Shown here: positions 8,586-17,241 of the stretch, piece by piece | Numbering within the stretch: position 1 is the first letter of the stretch | Layout: the number at the start of each line of letters is the position of its first letter | Assembly (NCBI GenBank): GCA_964615975.1 | Contig: CAZTTH010000017.1 | Location: 10,421 to 74,420 of the forward strand | Source: CAZTTH01 sp964615975 | Lineage (GTDB): Bacteria > Verrucomicrobiota > Lentisphaeria > JABSQK01 > JAJFLO01 | Direction: 5' to 3' | DNA: 64,000 bases | The notes under the pieces: model-generated | Databases searched by the model: none | What the model saw: the letters and a program-made list of their open reading frames with translations, nothing else | What the model was told of the DNA's origin: nothing | Position numbers and translations under genes: made by a program

Positions 8586-11285
8586 ATGAGTGTCATTCAA
8601 AGAGGTGTAATTCCGGCATATATATTTACCTGGATATTTCTGTTATTGTTTACCTATCCATTTGCGGTTATTCCATTTCAGTCGGTTTCCCTGCATTATC
8701 ACATCAGCATACCTTCTGAATTTATTCTAACCTTGGGAGCTGTTGCGGTTATCCTATCTACCAGTCATTCGCGCTCATGGTTTTTGACCCTCATTATTGT
8801 TATTTTTGTTGCTTCAGTTGGCTTTAATTTCGTTCTTTATCGTTCTTATGAGATCGAATCGATCGTATTGATTGGCTATATGCTGATCCCCTACGCGATC
8901 GCGATCGTCATATCCCAACATTCATCCATTGATTTTTATTCCATCAGTAAATTCGGCTTTTTTTTCTGGCTTTCACAAATACTTCATGGATTATGGTCAT
9001 TGTCTAATGGCGATGAAGTAATCGGCTTTGCGGGAAACAGGAATTGGATGGCGTCGTTGTTATTGTCCCTGTCTCCCTGGGCCTATGGATATACAAAATA
9101 TTTGATCTCATTACAACGATTGAATTTTACTGAAAAATCACCCATCAAGAATTCCTTGTCATCTTTCATCTCATTGTGTTTGACCGCAATCCCAACCCTT
9201 TATTTACTCCAACATTGCGCGAGCAGAGGTGCCTGGCTCAGTCTATTTTCAATATGTTTACTTGTCATTTTAGTGAAATTCTTTTCAGCCATCAAGAAAC
9301 GAATATCACTGATTACCGCACATGGTTTTGTAATCCACCTATCGCTACTTCTAATTGGCATACTCTCATTTTGTTTGCTGGGATTAATCATAATCACTTT
9401 GATTTCAGTCAGTTTATCTCCAAGCAATATCAGAAAAATACAGACTGCGATCAAGGAGGATGTACGTTTGCCATTATGGTCAGCCACAATAAAGTTAATT
9501 GCCGATCATGATTGGATTACTGACAGGCTGTCAGTAATCCTGAAGGGCAATGCCGCTGATTCCACTCCTCTAAGAAGTGTGTTAGGTGTTGGCCCCGGCC
9601 AATTTACCAAACATATCGCTGAATATAGAAGCCGCTCATCCTATCATGAAAGGTCGGTATCAGCTCCAGTCACCATTCACCCCCACAATGAATTTCTCAA
9701 TATTGCCTCACAAATTGGCATATTGGCAGCCGTCGCATGGCTATTGGGATTATATCCATTGATAAAGAATCTGAATGCGGAATCGGGATTATATCAATAT
9801 GCTTGCTGGAGTGGTCTGGCGGTGTATCTGCATGGATTTTTTGATATGACGCTGGTTCAACCACCAGTGAATCTGGTGGGCTTTTTTTGTCTTGGTATTG
9901 GCTGGAAAAAATGCTGGTTTACGACACCTTGCCGAGATCAAATGAAAAATGGATGGCTGCGGATTATTCATAATCTGCTAATCATCATCATTTGTACAGT
10001 TTTAATTGTCATCGGAACAATAGGGGGATGGATGGATATTAAAACCGATGTCAATATCCGCAAAGGCTTGATTGCCGATGCCAGGGGAGAATATGCTCAA
10101 GCTTCATCGTACTATCGTCAGGCGATTCATTACCAACCCAAAAATCTCAAGGCATATCTCTATCTGGCCTCAGTTGAACTTGATCATTTACATCATCCAC
10201 GAACCGCGCTCACTTATTTATTAACCGCTCACGCTCTGGATCCAGATTTTTCACATATTAATGAACGTATTTTCAAGGCCTATAACCTTATTGGAGAATT
10301 GGATAAGGGGTTTCCCTATATTATCAGAGAGTGTCAATTGTATCCCGCCTCGATAAGTGCGTTTCAGCTTTATTTCATCTCATTGGTTTTTAAGGAAGAT
10401 TTTAATCGCTTAAATCTGGTTGATGAAAGGTTGCGGAAATTATATCTCAACAATGTTAGTCTTGGATTAAATGAGGAAATGATTCTTAACACCCTTCGGG
10501 AATGGGGAGTGGAATTGCTCAGCAATAATCAAGAAAAATGTCTGCGTTCAGCATTCGTTATGGGACAAAATATCAATCTGGGATTTATTGATCCGTTATA
10601 CTTTTTTATTTTTTCTGGCAGGGACGATACCATCATCAACTCACACCAATTTGTTGCGACTGATTATGCATATTGGCGGGAACTGGGATTACTCCTCGAT
10701 TTACGTAACCGGATGATGGATCATGCCCCGATTACATCCATGAGCGATGATGAATTCATTGATAAAATCAGGTTGTTCTTCAATCAATTTATCCGCATCA
10801 ATAGCGAGGATCAACAAATTATATCGCCCTCACAAGTTTGGGCAAGACACGGTGGAAATCTAATCTCCTGCCTGGGGTTCGCACATGCCGTCATCTATCA
10901 ATGTGGATTTGATCCCTTTTTAATCATTGATGAGAATCAGAACCCACTTCGTTTCATTTTGGTAAAAAATAAGCGGATTTGGGAATTGCAATGCGAGGTG
11001 TTGTTACAACAAAATAATTGGGTGTGGGAAGAGCAAAAATCAATCGCATTAGCCGCATCGGAAAGAGCAGTAATGATGTTTCAGCCGGAAGAATTTTTAC
11101 TGAAAAATCAAATTATTGGAACGATCATATCGTTTTATAAAGAGAAGGAATTTCCTCGTTTTGATGAAATTCCGATTCTGCGTTTACTTCAAGTTTTGAA
11201 ATTCCTTGATCCGGATAAGACTGACATCCACTTGGAGGACCTGGAAGCATTGTGTTATAAAATTTATATCCGCAATCTCAGATAA
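8586..11285 (+). CDS. O-antigen ligase/polymerase-type membrane protein with TPR region (paralogue 2)
   Basis: 899 residues, colinear with the protein encoded just upstream and starting 24 bp after its stop, so a tandem duplicate. It shares GNRNWMA, the Arg motif (HCASRGAWLSL), RLPLWSATIKLIADH, LGVGPGQF and HPHNEFLNIASQIG. TPR-like helices follow (YAQASSYYRQAIHYQPKN) and then the same C-terminal region, with FQPEEFLLKNQI near the end. The paralogue alignment shows an extra segment of about 22 residues (310-331) between the DH and LGVGPG parts of one motif, and this insert contains a perfect DNA palindrome. In the C-terminal region GGNLISCLGFAHAVIYQCGF faintly recalls a transglutaminase-type helix, but no catalytic cysteine aligns; I do not claim activity. 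Confidence 0.82.
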   Translation: MSVIQRGVIPAYIFTWIFLLLFTYPFAVIPFQSVSLHYHISIPSEFILTLGAVAVILSTSHSRSWFLTLIIVIFVASVGFNFVLYRSYEIESIVLIGYMLIPYAIAIVISQHSSIDFYSISKFGFFFWLSQILHGLWSLSNGDEVIGFAGNRNWMASLLLSLSPWAYGYTKYLISLQRLNFTEKSPIKNSLSSFISLCLTAIPTLYLLQHCASRGAWLSLFSICLLVILVKFFSAIKKRISLITAHGFVIHLSLLLIGILSFCLLGLIIITLISVSLSPSNIRKIQTAIKEDVRLPLWSATIKLIADHDWITDRLSVILKGNAADSTPLRSVLGVGPGQFTKHIAEYRSRSSYHERSVSAPVTIHPHNEFLNIASQIGILAAVAWLLGLYPLIKNLNAESGLYQYACWSGLAVYLHGFFDMTLVQPPVNLVGFFCLGIGWKKCWFTTPCRDQMKNGWLRIIHNLLIIIICTVLIVIGTIGGWMDIKTDVNIRKGLIADARGEYAQASSYYRQAIHYQPKNLKAYLYLASVELDHLHHPRTALTYLLTAHALDPDFSHINERIFKAYNLIGELDKGFPYIIRECQLYPASISAFQLYFISLVFKEDFNRLNLVDERLRKLYLNNVSLGLNEEMILNTLREWGVELLSNNQEKCLRSAFVMGQNINLGFIDPLYFFIFSGRDDTIINSHQFVATDYAYWRELGLLLDLRNRMMDHAPITSMSDDEFIDKIRLFFNQFIRINSEDQQIISPSQVWARHGGNLISCLGFAHAVIYQCGFDPFLIIDENQNPLRFILVKNKRIWELQCEVLLQQNNWVWEEQKSIALAASERAVMMFQPEEFLLKNQIIGTIISFYKEKEFPRFDEIPILRLLQVLKFLDPDKTDIHLEDLEALCYKIYIRNLR
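9514..9540. repeat. Perfect palindrome inside a paralogue-specific in-frame insert
   Basis: GGATTACTGACAG at 9514-9526 and its exact reverse complement at 9528-9540 are separated by one G. The palindrome sits at the start of a roughly 66-bp coding segment (about 9513-9578) that the upstream paralogue lacks. It keeps the reading frame and encodes WITDRLSVI. The arrangement resembles a small in-frame palindromic insert; only one copy was noticed in the window. Confidence 0.75.
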
Positions 11286-11328
11286 TCGTTATGGATTAAG
11301 CAGACTCAAGTCACATGCGCCCTTCGTT

Positions 11329-12579
11329 TCAGAATGAGTACATCAATCGAGCCCAAAAAACTTCTTCGTCCTGAGTAAAATTGGAAATACCCTTTCTTTG
11401 GTTATCAACTTCATTGTACCAAGCCAATTTAATCTCTCCCGCAAGCTGGTCGGTAAATTTTCTGGTTATATCCACATCAATTTCATTTCCGAATGGGCCG
11501 TTATAAATTCCATCTTCGTTTTCCAATGCATTAAAAATATGATAAACAAAAACGAAATCGGTTGCGAGAATGGTCATTCCCAATTTGAAATAAATTTCCT
11601 CGATGCCCTCTTTGATATTTCCTCCATTGGTGGCGGTGAATTGATCGGCCCATCCCTGAAATTTATGGGTTGTGCCAAACAATGTATCAAAAGGTTTGTC
11701 GCCGCCATCCTGACCCGAAATTTCGTTATATCCAATTCCTATCGAGGCTAGGTCAAATTTTAAGCCGGTGAATGAATTCAACATATATGCCTGATGATTT
11801 TCGCCCTGCCGGTAATCCCCTTGCCGGGCATAGGTAAAATCATACAGAAAAATATCGGCATAAATACCATCAAGCCGGCCTCCATAGGTTGCAATATCGC
11901 GTGCTGATTTCGTATTGTTTTCGCCGTCAAGCAAATAGGTGAAGGCGGTAAAGTGATGATTGGGATCATACTCATAACCGACATTCAGCAACAGGAGATG
12001 ATCAACGTCAGTATGCTCGAGAAAAATATCATTAACCCTGAGGATACCCGCACCCAATATATTAAGTTTTTCGATTGGGTTATAAGATAAAGTAACGCCA
12101 TCAAATGACTGGCCATTTTGTCGCCAGCCGACATTGCCGATGAACCGTTGATCGTCAAGGAGGATTTCCAGTCGTCCTGATCTCACTCTGGTCTCAGGAA
12201 ATCCATTAAATTCAATGTATGCTTGATGAATGCGCTCGCCATCAGGGTCAGCGATGACATCGCGTCGAAGGTTGCCTCCCCTGCCAGACGCATTGAAGTC
12301 ATCGAGGATGTTGATAAGGCTATGAAACTGGAGATACACATTGGTATCGTGGTAATCAGCAGTGCGATATCCCAATCGTGTCTGTAAATTTATCCCTTCA
12401 CCATGAGGATGTTGCGCGGCATCATCCAGGTTCGAATATTCATAACTCAGGCGTAAGTTCAAACTGACCTTCCCTTGGGTTAAAGCTTCTTCAATGCGTG
12501 ACACTTCATTTTCAGCCCGCAATGAATGAACAATTGTTAAACCAATAATTATGGACAGGCAAACCTTTTTTATTCTCAT
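11329..12579 (-). CDS. Outer-membrane beta-barrel, alginate-export/porin-like
   Basis: 416 residues with a signal peptide (MRIKKVCLSIIIGLTIVHSL, cut near RAEN), then alternating polar and aromatic strands throughout and a terminal phenylalanine (RLMYSF), as expected for a barrel recognised by the BAM machinery. The early region (LNLRLSYEYSNLDD, LQTRLGYRTADYHDTNVYLQF) and the RSGRLEILLDDQRFIGNVGWRQNGQSFDG stretch resemble alginate-export (AlgE-like) barrels that pass anionic or small solutes. The substrate is unknown. A GGAGGG ribosome site precedes the ATG. The gene ends 44 bp from the O-antigen-ligase stop, convergent, with no clear terminator hairpin between them. A second porin-like protein of similar size is encoded near 58 kb. 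Confidence 0.72.
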   Translation of the reverse strand: MRIKKVCLSIIIGLTIVHSLRAENEVSRIEEALTQGKVSLNLRLSYEYSNLDDAAQHPHGEGINLQTRLGYRTADYHDTNVYLQFHSLINILDDFNASGRGGNLRRDVIADPDGERIHQAYIEFNGFPETRVRSGRLEILLDDQRFIGNVGWRQNGQSFDGVTLSYNPIEKLNILGAGILRVNDIFLEHTDVDHLLLLNVGYEYDPNHHFTAFTYLLDGENNTKSARDIATYGGRLDGIYADIFLYDFTYARQGDYRQGENHQAYMLNSFTGLKFDLASIGIGYNEISGQDGGDKPFDTLFGTTHKFQGWADQFTATNGGNIKEGIEEIYFKLGMTILATDFVFVYHIFNALENEDGIYNGPFGNEIDVDITRKFTDQLAGEIKLAWYNEVDNQRKGISNFTQDEEVFWARLMYSF

Positions 12580-12637
12580 GATCCTAACCCTCCGTTTTAT
12601 TTATCGAATCGATGAAAAAAATACAGTATCCAAGGGG

Positions 12638-14023
12638 TTAATTCTCTGGATTAACCATGGTTTCCGGTCGCACCCAGTGATCAAATTCAGTGGCGGTTAA
12701 AAATCCCAGAGCTATGGCAGCTTCTTTTAGAGTTAAATTTTCCCGCCATGCCTTGAGCGCAATCTGAGCTGATTTATCATATCCAATGTGTTTGTTCAAT
12801 GACGTTACCAGCATTAGGGAATTGTTTAAATGAAGGGTGATACGATCATGATTGGGATTGATGTCACTGACACAATTATCATTAAATGAATTACAGGCAT
12901 CGGCGAGTAAATTTATTGATTGTATCAAACTGAAAGCCAAAATCGGCTTGAACACATTTAATTCTAAATTTCCCTGCGAACCGGCCATGCCGATCGTCGC
13001 ATCATTGCCGTAAATCTGGCATACGATCATGGTAACCATTTCACATTGAGTCGGATTTACCTTGCCGGGCATGATCGAGCTTCCCGGTTCATTGGCAGGC
13101 AAAATGATTTCGCCAATACCACTCCGCGGGCCGCTAGCCAACCAACGAATATCGTTGGCAATTTTCATCAGGGCTGCCGCCAATGTTTTCAGGGAACCCG
13201 AACAGTTAACCACCGCATCATGCGCTGCCATGGCGGCAAATTTGTTTCCGGTTACTTTGAATGAGTGTCCGGAAATTAAAGAAATTTCTTCTGCCATGCG
13301 GATGTCAAAACCATGTTTGGTATTGATTCCCGTGCCAACCGCGGTGCCGCCAATACATAATTCGGTCAAGTAAGTCAATGAGTCACTTATGACATTATAT
13401 GATTGTTTAAGTTGTGCAGCATATCCGGAAAATTCTTGCCCGAGAGTCAGAGGGGTTGCATCCTGAAGATGCGTCCGACCGATTTTAATAATATCGTTAA
13501 ATTCCGTTGCTTTTTTCGCAAAACTCTTTGATAAGCGAAGCACGGAAGGCAAGAGCTTTTCCTTGATCGCAATCAAGGCGGCGATATGCATTGAAGTAGG
13601 GATCGTATCATTCGTGGATTGTGACATATTGACATGATCATTGGGATGAACTGGTGATTTAGAACCAATTTTTCCTCCCAGTAACTCATTGGCACGATTG
13701 GCAATCACTTCATTCACATTCATGTTCGTCTGTGTGCCACTGCCGCTTTGCCATATGACCAGGGGGAAATGCCCAGCGAATTTACCATCGATGATTTCAT
13801 CGGCCGCCTTAACAATTGCGTCAGCCAGGATTTTGTCGAGTAAGCCAAATTGATGATTTACGATGGCGGCTGCTTTTTTGACTAATGCATGGGCTGCGAT
13901 AAATTCGGCGGGAAACAATTCGTGACCAATCGGAAAATTTTCAACCGCTCGTTGCGTTTGAGCCCCATAATATTTGTCATCGGGGACATGAACTTCACCT
14001 AATGCATCTTTTTCGATTCTCAT
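12638..14023 (-). CDS. fumC: Class II fumarate hydratase
   Basis: About 461 residues, normal length for FumC. It interconverts fumarate and L-malate in the TCA cycle without an iron-sulfur cluster. It opens with RIEKDALGEVHVPDDKYYGAQT and carries the superfamily signature GSSIMPGKVNPTQCE, the substrate-binding SGSGTQTNMNVNEV, and GRTHLQDATPLTLGQEFSGY. TSLNKHIGYDKSA near the C-terminus is also typical. The ATG at 14023 is chosen; a GTG directly before it (14026) is an equally spaced alternative behind the same AGGAGA site. It lies 20 bp downstream of ilvD on the same strand and may be cotranscribed. Confidence 0.95.
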   Translation of the reverse strand: MRIEKDALGEVHVPDDKYYGAQTQRAVENFPIGHELFPAEFIAAHALVKKAAAIVNHQFGLLDKILADAIVKAADEIIDGKFAGHFPLVIWQSGSGTQTNMNVNEVIANRANELLGGKIGSKSPVHPNDHVNMSQSTNDTIPTSMHIAALIAIKEKLLPSVLRLSKSFAKKATEFNDIIKIGRTHLQDATPLTLGQEFSGYAAQLKQSYNVISDSLTYLTELCIGGTAVGTGINTKHGFDIRMAEEISLISGHSFKVTGNKFAAMAAHDAVVNCSGSLKTLAAALMKIANDIRWLASGPRSGIGEIILPANEPGSSIMPGKVNPTQCEMVTMIVCQIYGNDATIGMAGSQGNLELNVFKPILAFSLIQSINLLADACNSFNDNCVSDINPNHDRITLHLNNSLMLVTSLNKHIGYDKSAQIALKAWRENLTLKEAAIALGFLTATEFDHWVRPETMVNPEN

Positions 14024-14032
14024 CACATTTTC

Positions 14033-14038
14033 TCTCCT
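14033..14038 (-). promoter_or_regulatory. Ribosome binding site of fumC
   Basis: On the minus strand AGGAGA lies 9 bases upstream of the ATG at 14023 and 6 bases upstream of a GTG at 14026. It supports initiation here but does not decide between the two codons; the protein differs by one residue. Confidence 0.6.
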
Positions 14039-14046
14039 CTGCTATT

Positions 14047-15732
14047 TCAGTTGATTTCATCAGTAACACAACCTTCAGAGGCTGACGACACATTTCTGAT
14101 GTATTTAAATAATATTCCATTGGTCACCTTTGCAGGCGGCGGGGTCCATTTATTAAACCGTGATTTGATCACATCATCCGGCACATCCAAAGAGAGGAGA
14201 TTTTTTTCCACATCGATCACGATCATATCACCATCCTGAACAATTGCCAAAGCGCCGCCGGTTTGTGCTTCCGGAGTAATATGTCCGACCACAAATCCAT
14301 GAGTGCCCCCAGAAAATCGCCCGTCGGTAATCAAGGCTACCTTGTCTCCTAATTCCGCTCCCATTATTGCCGCGGTTACAGAGAGCATTTCACTCATCCC
14401 GGGCCCTCCCTTGGGACCTTCATAACGGATCACCACCACATTGCCGGGTTTGATTAATTTCTGTTCGATCGCTTTCAAGCAATCTTCCTCTGAATCGAAA
14501 ACCTTGGCAGGACCGGAAAATCTAGTGCCTTCCTTTCCAGTTATCTTGGCGACAGCTCCGTGTTCTGCTAAATTGCCAAATAGGATTTGCAGATGTCCGG
14601 TTTTTTTGATTGGACTTGAGACCGGAAAGACAATTTTTTGCCCTTCTAATAATCCTGGCAGGGATTGAATATTTTCCGCGAGTGATTTGCCGGTGACGGT
14701 TATGCAGTCACCCTTTAGCAGGCCTTCCTTGAGAAGTAGTTTTTGCACTGCCGGCACACCCCCGACATAATGGAGTTCTTCCATCACATGTTTGCCGCTG
14801 GGTTTGAGATCTGCCAAGTATGGAGTGTTGTCACTGATGCGTTGAAAATCATCCAGATTCAATTTGACATTAACGGATTTAGCCATGGCGATAAGATGAA
14901 GTACGGCATTGGTAGATCCGCCGAGCGCGATTACAATTGCTATGGCATTTTCAAAGGCGGCTTTGGTCATGATATCACGAGGTTTAAGATCGAGTTCCAG
15001 CAGGGTCCGCATGGCATTTCCCAATCGGCTGCATTCGAGCTGCTTGTCATTGCTGATTGCCGGATTCGATGAACTATAAGGCAGCGACATACCCAGGGTT
15101 TCAATGGCTGATGACATGGTATTTGCAGTATACATGCCACCACATGCGCCAGCTCCTGGACATGCATGTTTTAATACTTCCTTGAGTTGGTAGTCATTAA
15201 GTTTGCCGGCAACATATTGTCCATAACACTCGAAAGCAGAAACAATATCTAATTTTTGCTCATTTAATTTTCCCGGTTTGATTGTGCCGCCATAAACCAT
15301 GATGCTGGGACGGTTGACTCTTCCCATGGCGATCACCGAACCAGGCATATTCTTATCACAACCGACAATGGCGATGTTGCCATCATACCATTGAGCGCGC
15401 ATGACAGTTTCAATCGAATCGGCAATTATATCACGGGAGGGCAATGAGTAATTCATTCCTTCTGTCCCCATTGAGATGCCATCACTAACACCAATGGTAT
15501 GAAAGATAAATCCGACCAAGTCAGCATCCCAAACACTCTTTTTTACCTGAGTCGCGAGTTGGTTCAGATGCATGTTACAGGGATTTCCTTCCCAGCCGGT
15601 ACTGACGATACCGATCTGCGGTTTGTTCATATCGACTTCCGTCAATCCGACCCCATAAAGCATGGCTTGCGAACCGACTTGAGATTTTTCCTGGGTGAGG
15701 CGGGAACTGAATTTATTCAACTTTTTATTCAT
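14047..15732 (-). CDS. ilvD: Dihydroxy-acid dehydratase
   Basis: 561 residues, full length. It converts 2,3-dihydroxy-3-methylbutanoate and its isoleucine-pathway homologue to the 2-oxo acids in branched-chain amino-acid synthesis. The cluster-ligand cysteines appear as Cys52 (GNPCNMHL), Cys125 (GCDKNMPGSVIAMGRVNRPS, the first family signature) and Cys197 (CPGAGACGGMYTANTM). The second signature, ALITDGRFSGGTHGFVVGH, is near the C-terminus. All are intact, so the enzyme should be active. No other ilv or leu gene is nearby, so it stands apart from the rest of the pathway. The start ATG has no strong ribosome site, but the N-terminus matches the usual family beginning. Confidence 0.96.
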   Translation of the reverse strand: MNKKLNKFSSRLTQEKSQVGSQAMLYGVGLTEVDMNKPQIGIVSTGWEGNPCNMHLNQLATQVKKSVWDADLVGFIFHTIGVSDGISMGTEGMNYSLPSRDIIADSIETVMRAQWYDGNIAIVGCDKNMPGSVIAMGRVNRPSIMVYGGTIKPGKLNEQKLDIVSAFECYGQYVAGKLNDYQLKEVLKHACPGAGACGGMYTANTMSSAIETLGMSLPYSSSNPAISNDKQLECSRLGNAMRTLLELDLKPRDIMTKAAFENAIAIVIALGGSTNAVLHLIAMAKSVNVKLNLDDFQRISDNTPYLADLKPSGKHVMEELHYVGGVPAVQKLLLKEGLLKGDCITVTGKSLAENIQSLPGLLEGQKIVFPVSSPIKKTGHLQILFGNLAEHGAVAKITGKEGTRFSGPAKVFDSEEDCLKAIEQKLIKPGNVVVIRYEGPKGGPGMSEMLSVTAAIMGAELGDKVALITDGRFSGGTHGFVVGHITPEAQTGGALAIVQDGDMIVIDVEKNLLSLDVPDDVIKSRFNKWTPPPAKVTNGILFKYIRNVSSASEGCVTDEIN

Positions 15733-15779
15733 GGTGACAAACTTTCATCGTTATGTGATTGTGGTGATTCTCGCGGAAT

Positions 15780-16472
15780 TCACCGATTACTTTTCATTTT
15801 TTTTGCTTTTTGATCGGGATAAACATTATAAAAGAGTTTAGCGATATCATAACTGGCGTTCCATATATGATCACAGATTAATGTTGCTCTATGGTTATCT
15901 CTATTCGCCAGGGTAGCTAAGAGTTGTTTTGCAAGTTGATCTCTTAATTGCTTTTTAAGTTGCACTTTCAGAGCTGATTTTTGATCGGGGTAACAATAAA
16001 ACCTGAGCATCCCTCGCCCTTTATTAATTTTATTCCAATGGTGATTATTGAACTCCAAGCACAACACACCACCCTTTGCAAGTGTATCGTTGAAGTCTTT
16101 ATTAAGAAACTGGGCCAATCCTGATAGCATCGGATCATGACCAATGATCATAGCAGATTGATTGCGCTCATCAATCTTTGACAAAATATTCAACAAGCCA
16201 TGAATTGATTGATTATCTTCATATATTGAATCATCAATCATGACATCACTTTCATGATAGTTGAATTTTCTGGCAAATATACTGGCTGTAGCTTTGGCTC
16301 TTTTGGCAGGACTTGATATCATGATACCGGGAACAGTACAACACTTGGCTAGTTGATTGGCTATTCTAACCGCATCCTTTTCGCCTTTTTTGGTTAACTC
16401 GCGATCAAAATCGGATTTACCGGTGGTTTGATTTTTTGCTCTGGCATGCCGGACAAGATATAATGTTTTCAT
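15780..16472 (-). CDS. sixA: SixA-type phosphohistidine phosphatase (histidine phosphatase superfamily)
   Basis: 230 residues. The N-terminus LYLVRHARAK carries the RHx catalytic motif (Arg8, His9); DFDRELTKKGEKDA, MISSPAKRAKATA and MIIGHDPMLSGLAQFL supply the other conserved arginine, glutamate and histidine positions. SixA removes phosphate from phosphohistidine, classically on phosphotransfer proteins. The catalytic part ends near 165; a lysine-rich, helical tail of about 60 residues is longer than in E. coli SixA. The start overlaps the stop of the upstream ParA-like gene (TAATG), so translation is probably coupled. It is the last of four genes (ppk, CHAD, parA, sixA), and a role in polyphosphate or histidyl-phosphate turnover is inferred from that. 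Confidence 0.85.
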   Translation of the reverse strand: MKTLYLVRHARAKNQTTGKSDFDRELTKKGEKDAVRIANQLAKCCTVPGIMISSPAKRAKATASIFARKFNYHESDVMIDDSIYEDNQSIHGLLNILSKIDERNQSAMIIGHDPMLSGLAQFLNKDFNDTLAKGGVLCLEFNNHHWNKINKGRGMLRFYCYPDQKSALKVQLKKQLRDQLAKQLLATLANRDNHRATLICDHIWNASYDIAKLFYNVYPDQKAKKMKSNR

Positions 16473-17230
16473 TAGAACGAAGTAGTGGACGTAGTAAAGG
16501 TTAAGATTTCATGCCATAATTTGCGGTAGCTTTCTGATGCCGGAGAACGGGGTGCGCTCACTAGTACCGGTTTTCGATGCACCCCCATTTTTTCTATATC
16601 AGATAAGTTTCCTATCGCGGTTTGACATACGGGTTGGAAATGTTTTAAGACATACTCCATGGTACTCACATGCATGTTTTTACGTTTCTCGACCAGCGAA
16701 AAAAATGTTATGATACGTGAGCGTTGGTATCCGTTTTTAGCGAAAAATTCCAATAATTTTTCAAATGACCTCAGGGATAACGTGGTTGGGATCATTGGAG
16801 ACAACAAAAAGTCGACAGCCGAAAAGACATTTTCTGAAACAAAAGTCAGATTGGGCGGACAATCAAGAAAGATATAGTCGTATTCGTTCTTAAAGGGCGC
16901 GATAATTTTTTTTAATGTGGATTTCTTTCTCTTGTCTTGATCAAATGAAATATCCAGATTGCGAAAGGAGAAATCCGCGGGCAACAAATCCAGATTTTCG
17001 AAATCCGTCCCCTTGATGCTTTTCTCCAACAGTGAGCCTCCCTTAATAAACGTCTTTTTTCCTTTTTTGATTTTGGGTTTCACACGCAGATAAAAGGAGG
17101 TGGAACTTTGGGGATCCAAATCACAAATCAAGGTACGAGCTCCACTGTTGGCAGCCAGATAGGCTAGATTAACGGTAGAGGCGGTTTTACCGACACCACC
17201 TTTGATGCTATAAAGCGCGTAACTTATCAT
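16472..17230 (-). CDS. ParA/Soj-family ATPase in the polyphosphate operon
   Basis: 252 residues. The deviant Walker A motif KGGVGKTA lies at residues 10-17, Walker A-prime is LICDLDPQSSTSF (about 39-51) and Walker B is YIFLDCPPNLTFVSE. These define ParA/MinD-type ATPases that form dimers on DNA or membrane and position plasmids, chromosomes or protein bodies. There is no membrane-targeting helix at the C-terminus and no ParB gene or parS-like site nearby, which argues against chromosome partition. Its place between a CHAD protein gene (11 bp upstream) and sixA (overlapping) downstream of ppk suggests that the cargo is the polyphosphate granule. That cargo assignment is my inference; the family call is firm. 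Confidence 0.88.
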   Translation of the reverse strand: MISYALYSIKGGVGKTASTVNLAYLAANSGARTLICDLDPQSSTSFYLRVKPKIKKGKKTFIKGGSLLEKSIKGTDFENLDLLPADFSFRNLDISFDQDKRKKSTLKKIIAPFKNEYDYIFLDCPPNLTFVSENVFSAVDFLLSPMIPTTLSLRSFEKLLEFFAKNGYQRSRIITFFSLVEKRKNMHVSTMEYVLKHFQPVCQTAIGNLSDIEKMGVHRKPVLVSAPRSPASESYRKLWHEILTFTTSTTSF

Positions 17231-17241
17231 AACTAAATCAA

